Below are positions 19,597 to 28,124 of a DNA stretch of 40,614 nt, piece after piece (position 1 is the stretch's first letter; every line of letters begins with the position of its first letter). The notes beneath the pieces were generated by a model, which saw only the letters and a list, made by a program, of their open reading frames with translations, had not been told where the DNA came from and ran no database searches. The position numbers and the translations under genes are program-made. Source of the stretch: Actinomycetes bacterium (lineage in GTDB: Bacteria; Actinomycetota; Acidimicrobiia; Acidimicrobiales; RAAP-2); NCBI GenBank assembly GCA_021807265.1, contig JAKAPH010000005.1:1-40614 (forward strand). Direction: 5' to 3'.

Positions 19597-19810
19597 GATC
19601 GATCGCCACCTCGGCCCGGTGACAGGTAGGCGAGCCGCATCGGGCCACCGCGACGCACCGTGGACTCCCTTCGAGAGAGCACGGCTGCTCGGTGGCGAAA
19701 CCCGTGCGGTGTCGGCGCCATCGACGCCACGAGTCCTGAGACGCTCCGTCGTGGGTGGTGGCCCGGGCGAGCCCGGACGGTGCGCGGTGCGCGCAACGCC
19801 CGGCAGGCTG

Positions 19811-20728
19811 TTAGCGCTCGATGAGTCGAACCTCGAAGATGTCGCGCAGGGCGTCACCGATGTAGTTGATCGACACGACGATGAGGATGAAGACGACCGC
19901 CACCGGGTAGATCTCCCACCAGTAGCCGTTCTGCAACTGCTCGGTTCCCTGCTGGAGCATCGTGCCCCAGTCCGTCTGGGGCGCCACGATGCCCAGTCCG
20001 AGGAATCCCAGTGCCGACAGGAACAGGATGGCGTCGGCGATGGAGAACGTCGCAACGGTCACGATGTTGCTGATCGAGTTCGGGTAGACGTGGCGGCGAA
20101 TGATGTGCATCCGTCCCGCGCCCATTGACCGGGCTGCCTGGGAGTACTCGAGATTTCGAATCAGCAGTGCGTCACCTCGGATTATTCGAGCATTGCCCCA
20201 CCAACCGGTCAGTCCGATCACCAAGATCAGCAACATGGTCGTCCGGTTGAAAATCGTCAGCAGCGCGATGAGCAAGAAGAGGTAGGGAATCGACAGGAAG
20301 GCGTCGAGGAGTCGCATCATCACCGTGTCGGTAATGCCACCGAAGAATCCCGACACCATGCCGTAGATCGTTCCGACCACGATGGTGATGACACCGGCCA
20401 AGAATCCCAGGGCCAACGAGTACTCACCACCGAAGGCGATCCGGCCCAACTCATCGAAGCCACTCGAGTCCGTGCCCAGCGGGTTGTGCAACGACGGCGG
20501 CGCGTTCCAGGTGACGTTGAACGTCGCCGCCTGGTTCGTCTGGTTCGTGGGGTGGAAGATTGGCCACAGGTAGCAAAAGAGCGTGATGAAGACCACGTAG
20601 GCCAGCGACGCGACCGCCAGCTTGTTGTGGACAAAGATGCGCATCCTCTGCCGCCACAGCGGCTCGATGACGACATCTACTTCGGGCGCGGTGGCGCTAG
20701 TGGGTGTGGAACTCGCCACGACGGTCAC
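19811..20728 (-). CDS. oligopeptide-type ABC transporter permease (DppC/OppC-like)
   Basis: 305 aa; NPLGTDSSGFDELGRIAFGGEYSLALGFLAG, EYSQAARSMGAGRMHIIRRHVYPN (EAA loop), LSALGFLGLGIVAPQTDWGTMLQ. Confidence 0.93.
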   Translation of the reverse strand: MTVVASSTPTSATAPEVDVVIEPLWRQRMRIFVHNKLAVASLAYVVFITLFCYLWPIFHPTNQTNQAATFNVTWNAPPSLHNPLGTDSSGFDELGRIAFGGEYSLALGFLAGVITIVVGTIYGMVSGFFGGITDTVMMRLLDAFLSIPYLFLLIALLTIFNRTTMLLILVIGLTGWWGNARIIRGDALLIRNLEYSQAARSMGAGRMHIIRRHVYPNSISNIVTVATFSIADAILFLSALGFLGLGIVAPQTDWGTMLQQGTEQLQNGYWWEIYPVAVVFILIVVSINYIGDALRDIFEVRLIER

Positions 20729-21696
20729 GAATTCTTTCCTTCTATTCGAATGCGGGGATTGATCAATCCCAGCGCAACGTCGGCGATCAGGTTGCCGAGC
20801 AAGGTCATGATGGTCACGAGCAGGGTGATACCCAAGACCGTCGGCACGTCGACGTTCACCGCCGCGTTAACGGTCTGCATTCCCAGCCCCTCGTAGTTAA
20901 AGACACTCTCGATAATGAGTGCGCCGCCGAACAGCGCCGGAATCGAGAGCCCCAGGATCGTCACGATGGGTCCGAGCGCATTGCGGAATGCGTGACGGAA
21001 CAGCACGCGTCGATTCGAGCAGCCCTTGGCTTTGGCCGTTCGAATGTAGTCCTGAACCAGCACTTCGAGGACGGTGCCACGCATGAACCGGCTCAGGCCC
21101 GCCACCGACAGCAGCGTAAGCGCGGCCACGGGCAGGATGAAACCTTTGGGATCGGTGAACATCGCCCACGGGGCAACGCCCGAGGGCGGTGAGTTCGGCA
21201 GGTGGGGCCAGTGAAAACTGAACGCGTCCATGATCAGCATCGACAGCAGGAACGACGGCATGGAGTAAAGGATGAACGCCGAACCCGTGGCGGCGTAGTC
21301 CACGAGGGAGTTCCGCTTGGCCGCCTGGTACATCCCGAGCGGAATCGAGATCAGCACCGTGAACAGCAGCGCTGCGCCGGCCAGCCAGACCGTACGGGGC
21401 ACGTACAGCGAGATGATCTGCCACACGGTCATGTTCTGCTTGTAGGAGGTGCCCAGGTTGAAGTGCACGAACGTCTGGAGGAAGTAGTTCCAGAACCGGA
21501 CGATGAACGGGTGGTTCATGCCATGGGTCGCTCCCCAGTACGCCACCCGAGCCTTCGTGGCGTTGGTACCCATGATGGCGTACGCGGGCGCAAGTATCCC
21601 CCCCTGCTGGAAATACGGCAGCGAAAAGGTGAAGAACATGACGATGAGGAGCACGACAAATGACTGAACGAGTCGACGAATGATGTACTGCAGCAC
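20725..21696 (-). CDS. oligopeptide-type ABC transporter permease (DppB/OppB-like)
   Basis: 323 aa; MLQYIIRRLVQSFVVLLIVMFFTFSLP, DYIRTAKAKGCSNRRVLFRHAFRNALGPIVTILG, FNYEGLGMQTVNA. Confidence 0.94.
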   Translation of the reverse strand: MLQYIIRRLVQSFVVLLIVMFFTFSLPYFQQGGILAPAYAIMGTNATKARVAYWGATHGMNHPFIVRFWNYFLQTFVHFNLGTSYKQNMTVWQIISLYVPRTVWLAGAALLFTVLISIPLGMYQAAKRNSLVDYAATGSAFILYSMPSFLLSMLIMDAFSFHWPHLPNSPPSGVAPWAMFTDPKGFILPVAALTLLSVAGLSRFMRGTVLEVLVQDYIRTAKAKGCSNRRVLFRHAFRNALGPIVTILGLSIPALFGGALIIESVFNYEGLGMQTVNAAVNVDVPTVLGITLLVTIMTLLGNLIADVALGLINPRIRIEGKNS

Positions 21697-21708
21697 GTGC
21701 GAATGCTA
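21694..21708 (-). promoter_or_regulatory. putative leaderless promoter -10 (TAGCAT-N6-GTG)
   Basis: gcTAGCATtcgcacGTG at permease start. Confidence 0.6.
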
Positions 21709-21909
21709 GCAGCAGCGCAACGCAATTCCGTGTCGTCAGGCTCCGACGCGACCTTAACAACTTCCTGGTCATAGCCATTTTTTAGATCACGGATTTCGAG
21801 GTGGATCGAGAATTTTTTCGCTCAATCTTCCTCCTGGGCCACTTGCGGGCCATTTTCTGCGCGCGGTTAAACCATGCGCACGACCCGTCATAGCGAATCG
21901 ACGAGTGCC

Positions 21910-23712
21910 CTACCAGTGGTAGAACGCCGGTGTGAACGAGCCGAGCGGATTCGGCGACAACCCCACCGTGCTCTGGAGACTCTTGGAGGTCTCGACGAGC
22001 ACGTCACTCTGGGGGATGAAGAGCGCCGGCAACAGTGTTGACACGGCCTTCGCGTATCGCGCGAGCGGCACCGGCGCCTGCAATGTCTGATTGATTAACT
22101 TGTCGACACCGATCACGCTGAAGGCGCCGACATTCGCCACGCCCGTCGAGGCGAAGAGCGCTTCGCCCGTTGGCAGGGGCGAGGGCGCATAGGACCACCC
22201 CGAGTCCCAGGCGCACAGCTGGGCCGACGCTGACGATGAGCAGGCGGTGGCCACCTGGTCAAAACTGGCGAACTGGATAGTGACGGTGATGCCGATCGCC
22301 TTCCAGTCGGCCACCAGGACACCGATCTCTCGAACGAACAGTGGCGACGTATTGGGCATCAGCAGGCTGAGCGTCATCGACGTGCCCGCCGCAATGCCGG
22401 CGCCACACTGGTCGGGCCCATCGCCGGGGTTGGTGCAGGTCAGCGTGCCGCCGCTCAATTGCCACCCATGTGCTTGCAGGTTCGCCGCGGCCGTCGATGG
22501 GTCGTAGGGCAACGCCGGGACCGTGGTGCTGCCCGCGCCCGCCGACTGGGTGGCCGGGAGTGGGCCGCTGCCCGGGACGGCGTAGCCGCCAAAGACGTTT
22601 CGCACCACCGTCGCCTGGTCGATTGCCAGCTGCATCGCCGTTCGGACGTACTGCTGGTCGATGATCGCGCGTTCGCTGTCGGCGGCGCCGAAGTTGAACG
22701 GCATGTACCCGATGGACCACGGACTCGCGGCACTGATGGTGTCAGACGTCGCGAGAACCTGCGTGGGGTTGGCCGCGGGATTCACTTGGGCGGCCGCGCT
22801 GGTGAGCGCGGCGTAATCGAGGTTGCCCACGTTCAGCGCGCCTGATTCGAGGTCCCGCAGCTCCTGGGTCGCCGATCGATACGCGACCTCGGTGAATGAA
22901 GTCAACTGGGGACGCGCGGTGCCCGAGTAGCCGTGATTCACGCTGAAGGTGGCGTTGCCGGATGGATCGAGGGCGCTCAGCAGCCAGGGCCCGTCGACTC
23001 CGCTGCGCCAGAAGCCATTCGTGAAGGTCGAGGTCGCCGACGCGATGGACGCCAGGTACGTTCCCACCGCCCGACAGCTCGCGACCGTGGTCGCTGCCCG
23101 GGGGGCGCCGGCCGAGCAGTTCGCCGGCGCGTTCGCCGACGTGCGGTCCCAGACCTCGGGCAGTGGCGTTATCAGCGAAAGGAAATTGCTGACCATCCAG
23201 GCCGGATTGACTGGTCGCGTGAAATAGAGGTGCACCGTGTTGCCCGATGCCGACGCGCCCCTCAACTCCCCCGGGATCCCGAGACCCGGTTCGAACGGGC
23301 AGAAGCCGGTCGGGTCGGCGACCCACAGATTGAGAAAGAACATGACGGAACGACCCGTGACGTACTGTCCATCGGCGAATCGCCAGGGCTTGACGGTGAA
23401 CGTCGCCGCGGTTCGCGCCTTGGTGAACACGGGATCGTTGGCGATGGACAGTGACGGCACTGCGGCAGTGGACGCGCCCGCGCCGAACCAATAGAGCGGC
23501 TGGTAGAGGAGCCGCTGGAGGTAGTTGACGTTGTTGGACGTGTCGTACGCGCAACTCATGAAGGGCAAGATGTAGTTGGGCGTCGCACCTGGTGCCAGCG
23601 CCACGGTCAGCGTCGTTGGCGCAGCGGACGCGACCGTGTTGGGCGCTGCCATTAGAAACGGCACCGCGGCGACCAGGAGCAGTGCGGCCACGGCGGCCTT
23701 GAACTTTGGCAT
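21910..23712 (-). CDS. ABC transporter family 5 extracellular substrate-binding protein (paralog 2)
   Basis: Start taken at MPKFKAAVAALLLVAAVPFLMAAPNTVASAAP (23712), a signal peptide; VKPWRFADGQYVTGRSVMFFLNLWVADP and WRSGVDGPWLLSALD align with paralog 1. Confidence 0.88.
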   Translation of the reverse strand: MPKFKAAVAALLLVAAVPFLMAAPNTVASAAPTTLTVALAPGATPNYILPFMSCAYDTSNNVNYLQRLLYQPLYWFGAGASTAAVPSLSIANDPVFTKARTAATFTVKPWRFADGQYVTGRSVMFFLNLWVADPTGFCPFEPGLGIPGELRGASASGNTVHLYFTRPVNPAWMVSNFLSLITPLPEVWDRTSANAPANCSAGAPRAATTVASCRAVGTYLASIASATSTFTNGFWRSGVDGPWLLSALDPSGNATFSVNHGYSGTARPQLTSFTEVAYRSATQELRDLESGALNVGNLDYAALTSAAAQVNPAANPTQVLATSDTISAASPWSIGYMPFNFGAADSERAIIDQQYVRTAMQLAIDQATVVRNVFGGYAVPGSGPLPATQSAGAGSTTVPALPYDPSTAAANLQAHGWQLSGGTLTCTNPGDGPDQCGAGIAAGTSMTLSLLMPNTSPLFVREIGVLVADWKAIGITVTIQFASFDQVATACSSSASAQLCAWDSGWSYAPSPLPTGEALFASTGVANVGAFSVIGVDKLINQTLQAPVPLARYAKAVSTLLPALFIPQSDVLVETSKSLQSTVGLSPNPLGSFTPAFYHW

Positions 23713-23770
23713 AGGGGTATTGTCCCACGCGCCACCGCTCCCGCGAACGGCACGAACGGACACGGGCGAA

Positions 23771-24445
23771 TCAGCCGAGCAAGTTCCAGGACCGACGGTG
23801 TTCGGGCGTGAGCCCCAATCGAGCGATTGCCTCGCGATGGGCCGCGGTCACGTACCCCTTGTTGCGCTCCCACCCGTAGCCCGGATACTGCCTAGCGAGT
23901 TCGCTGAGGAGTGCGTCGCGACGCACCTTCGCGAGCACGCTCGCGGCCGCCACGCTCGCGCAGTGTCGGTCGGCTTTCACCCGGGTGATGACGCGAGGGA
24001 CACGCACCGACGCGAGATCGACCCCGGCAAGACTGGCTCGCTTCTCGGTCAACCAGTCTCGTTGACCATCGAGCAGCACGATCGACGGCGCCACGCTCAG
24101 CTGTGCCAAGGCACGGCGGCCGGCGAGGCCAAGAGCCGCGGTGAGTCCGAACTGGTCGATCTCGGCGGCACTGGCCGATCCGATCGCGTAATCGCTCACC
24201 CACCGTTCGATCTCGGGCACCAACGACTCTCGTGTCGGCGCACTCAGCAGCTTGCTGTCGCGAAGCCGCGATGGAAACGGGCCGCACGAGGGACCAATGA
24301 CGACGATGGCGCAGTGGCACGGACCCGCGCCGCTACCCGTGCCAACTTCGTCGAGCGAGCCGATCCAGTCAACGCCGTCACCAAAGAGTTGCGTCTCGAC
24401 GTCAAGGGTCGGCATGGCGACGCTCTGGTGCACGCAATCCTCCAC
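23771..24445 (-). CDS. rnhB: ribonuclease HII
   Basis: DEVGTGSGAGPCHCAIVVIGPSCG, ILLDGQRDWL, VKADRHCASVAAASVLAKVRRD, YPGYGWERNKGYVTAAHREAIARLGLTPEHRRSW. Start could be internal ATG near 24415. Confidence 0.88.
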   Translation of the reverse strand: MEDCVHQSVAMPTLDVETQLFGDGVDWIGSLDEVGTGSGAGPCHCAIVVIGPSCGPFPSRLRDSKLLSAPTRESLVPEIERWVSDYAIGSASAAEIDQFGLTAALGLAGRRALAQLSVAPSIVLLDGQRDWLTEKRASLAGVDLASVRVPRVITRVKADRHCASVAAASVLAKVRRDALLSELARQYPGYGWERNKGYVTAAHREAIARLGLTPEHRRSWNLLG

Positions 24446-24509
24446 TCGTCGGTGACCGCAATCCTACGAGTGGAACCGACAGCGCGAAGGACGCCGATCG
24501 ACCGAGCCG

Positions 24510-24524
24510 TACAGTGGCCAGGTG
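24510..24524 (+). promoter_or_regulatory. putative leaderless promoter -10 (TACAGT-N6-GTG)
   Basis: cgTACAGTggccagGTG at cofC-like start. Confidence 0.6.
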
Positions 24525-25154
24525 GACCCCGTCAGCGACGCTCTTCGTTCCGCACTCGCAGGCGAGCACGTCGTGCTCGTCCCGCTTCGTTCATTTGACT
24601 CGGCCAAGTCCCGACTCCGAGCGGCGGGGACGTCGGACGTTGCGACTATCGCTGAGCAGTTGGCTGGCGGAGTGCTGGCGAGCTGTCGGCCACGCCCGGT
24701 CGTCGTGGTCTGCGAAAGCGATGATATCGAGTACTTCGCGATGGCCAACGGGGCCGCGGTCCTCCGCTCCCCCGAATCCGGACTCAATGCCGCGGTCTCG
24801 TTCGCCTATCGCCAACTCGAACGCGCTTGCGAGCGCGTCACGGTTGTCCACGGCGACCTGCGGTTCCCCGACGGGTTGGGGGCGTTCGAACCCAGCGCCA
24901 CGATCACGATCGTTGTGGACCAGCACGGAACGGGAACGAACATTCTCTCCTTGCCCACCGGCCTATCGTTCAACTTCCACTACGGCGTCGGTTCGGCGCA
25001 ACGTCACGCACGTGAGGCCCATCGAGTGGGCCGGGACGTGGCCATGATCACCGACAGTCCGTGGCGATTTGACGTCGACGTGCCCAAGGACTTGTCCGTT
25101 ACCGAAACGAATGGGGGGCCGAAGGCCCCCCATTCGTCTGGTACCGCACTGTAA
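24522..25154 (+). CDS. CofC/FbiD-like 2-phospholactate (phosphoenolpyruvate) guanylyltransferase
   Basis: 210 aa; [57 protein letters not shown] match the F420-biosynthesis guanylyltransferase pattern. Confidence 0.82.
   Translation: MDPVSDALRSALAGEHVVLVPLRSFDSAKSRLRAAGTSDVATIAEQLAGGVLASCRPRPVVVVCESDDIEYFAMANGAAVLRSPESGLNAAVSFAYRQLERACERVTVVHGDLRFPDGLGAFEPSATITIVVDQHGTGTNILSLPTGLSFNFHYGVGSAQRHAREAHRVGRDVAMITDSPWRFDVDVPKDLSVTETNGGPKAPHSSGTAL
25107..25137. terminator. GC-rich hairpin between convergent genes, encoded within the 3' end of the cofC-like ORF
   Basis: acgaatggggggcc-gaa-ggccccccattcgt: 14-bp perfect arms, 3-nt loop; no clear U-tract. Confidence 0.6.
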
Positions 25155-25163
25155 GTCAGGCGG

Positions 25164-25487
25164 TTACTTCTTGGCGGCGGCCCGCTTGGCCGGAGCCTTC
25201 TTGGCGGCAGCCTTCTTCGCCGGTGCCTTCTTGGCTACGGCCTTCTTGGCCGGGGCCTTCTTCGCCGGTGCCTTCTTGGCTACTGCCTTCTTGGCCGGAG
25301 CCTTCTTCGCCGGAGCCTTCTTGGCGGCGGCCTTCTTGGCCGGGGCCTTCTTGGCTACTGCCTTCTTGGCCGGCGCCTTCTTGGCTACTGCCTTCTTGGC
25401 CGGGGCCTTCTTGGCGGCGGCCTTCTTGGCCGGGGCCTTCTTGGCTACTGCCTTCTTGGCCGGGGCCTTCTTGGCGGCTGTTGCCAC
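25164..25487 (-). CDS. histone H1-like lysine/alanine/proline-rich repeat protein
   Basis: 107 aa built almost entirely from AKKAPAKKA(V/A) units; GTG start preceded by AAGGAGGG (25491-25498 reverse). Confidence 0.8.
   Translation of the reverse strand: MATAAKKAPAKKAVAKKAPAKKAAAKKAPAKKAVAKKAPAKKAVAKKAPAKKAAAKKAPAKKAPAKKAVAKKAPAKKAPAKKAVAKKAPAKKAAAKKAPAKRAAAKK
25185..25475. repeat. in-frame tandem ~15/30-bp repeats (ccttcttggccggggccttcttggctact type)
   Basis: Visible repetition of gccttcttggc units encoding AKKA/PAKKA. Confidence 0.85.
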
Positions 25488-25741
25488 TTTCCCTCCTTGG
25501 GACTCAACATTGAATCAATCTGGGGCCTTCATCGACGGTTGCGTCGACTTGCATTTTGCAATAAGGAACCGCGTTGAAGAGCGTGAACTCGTCCGTCCAT
25601 CTGCCAACTTCCCAGTTGTACGATGGCCGATCGCAGTGCACGGTTCTAATGCGGAAAGACGATGTTCGCTGTCGTCATCGGCGACGATTTCTATTTCGTC
25701 AAACTCTTCCGTAGAAGAACAATTAAAAGTTCACTCGGTTC

Positions 25742-27073
25742 ATGAACCAATGTCAAGCATTTCGACGCAATCCACGACAATTGTTTTTCGTGACCTCGAG
25801 CGCGACCATCTACCTCGGTCGCACTCCACACGGCGACGCAACGAGTGGCGACGAACGTTCGACGTTGGTGATCGGTCCGAGTCGCAGTGGCAAGACGTCA
25901 TCACTCATCATTCCGAACCTCTTGCTTTCGACGCGCACCGTCGTCGTCACGTCGACCAAGCCCGACGTGTTGAACGCGATGGCCAACCGTCGTAGTGACG
26001 GCGCGACGTTGCTCTTTGACCCATCGGGCACCGTGCCAACGCCTCGTGGCGTAACGCGCATCGGGTACTCACCGGTCAACCAATCCAACGAGTGGGACGG
26101 TGCGGTGCTCGCGACGCGCTCCCTCGTCGACGTCGCGAGACGATCGCACAGTGAGCGCAGCGACGACCACTGGACGGAGCGCGCTTTCTCCCTGGTCGCT
26201 CCCCTTATTCACGCAACCGCGCTGCGCGGTGAATCGCTCGGCCAACTGGCGACGGTGATCGATCAACGCCACGGTGCTGACGCACTCGACACGCTGCGCG
26301 AGCGTTACGGCGATGGGCATCCCTCCGTTGCGCTGCTCCAGGGAATCATGGAGACCGACGAGCGAGAGCGATCGGGAATCTGGTCCACGGCGTCAGGGCT
26401 GTTCGCCGGCATGCGAACCGATGCTGCACGAGCCGCCGCTCGAGGTGCCCCGCTCGACGTCGACGAGTTCCTTCGTGCGCCCCATCAGTTGCACATCGTC
26501 GCACCGAGTCGCTATCAAGCAGTGTCCACGCCGCTCATCGTTGGAATGATCGAACACATCGTCCACGCAACCTACGATCGACATGCCGACGGCGCGGCGC
26601 TGCTCTTGGCGCTCGACGAGTTGGCGAACGTCGCACCGCTGCCACGACTCGCGAGCATCGTCTCCGAAGGAGGCGGACAAGGCGTCTTGACGCTCGCGTG
26701 CCTCCAAGACTTGAGCCAGGCCCGCGCCCGATGGGGGCCGATCGCCGATGGATTTCTTTCGCTCTTCCCGACGACCGTCGTCTTGCCCGGCGTCGCCGAT
26801 CGGCAGACCCTCGAACTGCTACAGCGACTGGCGGGCCGATCCCTCGTGCCCACGACGTCCATCCACCGCGGTCGTCGCCGTAGTGCCACGTACGCGACGA
26901 GCTGGGTCGAGCGCGACCGCGCCACCATCGGTGACTTGGCCACTGGTCGGCCCGGCTGGGCGCTCGGCATCGACAGCGACAACTCGATGCGTTGGATTGC
27001 CCTGACGCCGGCTCACCACTCCGAGCGGTTTCGTGACTCGCGCAGTCGCGAGACCCCAGCGCGCTCGAGATAG
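25742..27073 (+). CDS. VirD4/TraG-family type IV coupling-protein-like ATPase without predicted N-terminal TM segments
   Basis: 443 aa; [22 protein letters not shown] (Walker A), [59 protein letters not shown] (Walker B and downstream VirD4 motif). Confidence 0.85.
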   Translation: MNQCQAFRRNPRQLFFVTSSATIYLGRTPHGDATSGDERSTLVIGPSRSGKTSSLIIPNLLLSTRTVVVTSTKPDVLNAMANRRSDGATLLFDPSGTVPTPRGVTRIGYSPVNQSNEWDGAVLATRSLVDVARRSHSERSDDHWTERAFSLVAPLIHATALRGESLGQLATVIDQRHGADALDTLRERYGDGHPSVALLQGIMETDERERSGIWSTASGLFAGMRTDAARAAARGAPLDVDEFLRAPHQLHIVAPSRYQAVSTPLIVGMIEHIVHATYDRHADGAALLLALDELANVAPLPRLASIVSEGGGQGVLTLACLQDLSQARARWGPIADGFLSLFPTTVVLPGVADRQTLELLQRLAGRSLVPTTSIHRGRRRSATYATSWVERDRATIGDLATGRPGWALGIDSDNSMRWIALTPAHHSERFRDSRSRETPARSR

Positions 27074-28095
27074 CGGTCGTCGATGACCACGTCCCGAGCG
27101 CCACGCGCGAGCTCCTGACTGAGTTCGGGCGCGAGCCGGCGCGCCTGGACGAGGCGAAGGGGCCGTTCGTCGACGCCGCGCGCGACTCGCAGATGGGGGT
27201 GCAGCTCGTCGATCGCGGCGTGCACCGCCGGCGCCTCGGCCCCGAACGTCGACGCGTCCGCGTACGCCTTCACCAGGTCTCGACGGGTGATCCGCGACGC
27301 CCCTTCGAAGGCCGCGGCGTACCCGTGGGCATCGAATTCCCGCCGGGGCGGTTCCGCGGGCATGCTCATCGGCTCGAATCGATGCCGGTCGGCGCGCCAC
27401 CGCGCTACCGCTTCGTCGCGGGTCCAGGCCGTCTTCGGGCCGCGCTCGTCGGCGTGGCCACCCCAGAGCGCGCGGTATCCCTCGTCCAAGCCCGTCACGA
27501 CTTCGACGCCCGCGAAGCTGCGCCAGACACGGGCCGACGTGTGCTGATTGACCTCGAAGCGCAACGTCGACCGATAGATGGCGTCTGCCGCGGGCAGGTG
27601 TGCGAACAGCGAGCGCGAATCGGCGACCGTCGACTCGTGCAGGGGTCGCGCACCGATGAGGACGTGGTCGTGCAGGTGCGGCTCGCCCGACCGGTTGATC
27701 CCGTGGGTGTACCCGACCACCCGGCTCCAGCTGGCCGCGCGCAAGTACTCGCCGCCGTCGGCGCGCTGTCGCACGACGAGTGCGCGATCCTCGAGATAGT
27801 CGATCGCGGCGAGGACTCCCGCCCGGTGCGCCGCGACCACACCCGGCGCGCACGCCTCGTCGATGGCGACGAGGATGGACAGCGGTCGAGGAGCCGCCAC
27901 GACGACGTCGTAGCCGACGACGCTGGCCCGCGCGGTCGTCTGGAGCACGGTGGCGACATCGGCGCTCGATTCGGCGTCGCCGGTACCGCGAAGCCACCAG
28001 CCCGCCTCGCCCCGTCGCAGGCCGGCGATCTCGTCCCCTCGATCCTGGGTTAGGTAGTCGACGTCGGTGGACCGGCGAACGAAGACGTGAATCAA
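27013..28095 (-). CDS. MobF/TrwC-family relaxase, relaxase domain only
   Basis: TTG start at 28095 with GGAGG 6 nt upstream (28102-28106); N-term MIHVFVRRSTDVDYLTQDRGDEIAG, WWLRGTG, GYDVVVAAPRPLSILVAI (cf. GYDLTFSAPKSVS of F TraI), GEPHLHDHVLIGA His cluster (cf. EPQLHTH). ORF-track start 28320 would overlap the upstream gene. Confidence 0.85.
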   Translation of the reverse strand: MIHVFVRRSTDVDYLTQDRGDEIAGLRRGEAGWWLRGTGDAESSADVATVLQTTARASVVGYDVVVAAPRPLSILVAIDEACAPGVVAAHRAGVLAAIDYLEDRALVVRQRADGGEYLRAASWSRVVGYTHGINRSGEPHLHDHVLIGARPLHESTVADSRSLFAHLPAADAIYRSTLRFEVNQHTSARVWRSFAGVEVVTGLDEGYRALWGGHADERGPKTAWTRDEAVARWRADRHRFEPMSMPAEPPRREFDAHGYAAAFEGASRITRRDLVKAYADASTFGAEAPAVHAAIDELHPHLRVARGVDERPLRLVQARRLAPELSQELARGARDVVIDDRYLERAGVSRLRESRNRSEW

Positions 28096-28124
28096 CGTGG
28101 ACCTCCGCGGCCCAACGGTCGTCG

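Noticed and set aside
25185-25475. CRISPR-like regular repeats
   Set aside because: Repeats are contiguous, in frame and encode AKKAPAKKA units; no unique spacers.
25742-28095. Complete integrative conjugative element or prophage
   Set aside because: No integrase, att-like direct repeats, replication or mating-pore genes seen; flanks are core metabolic genes.
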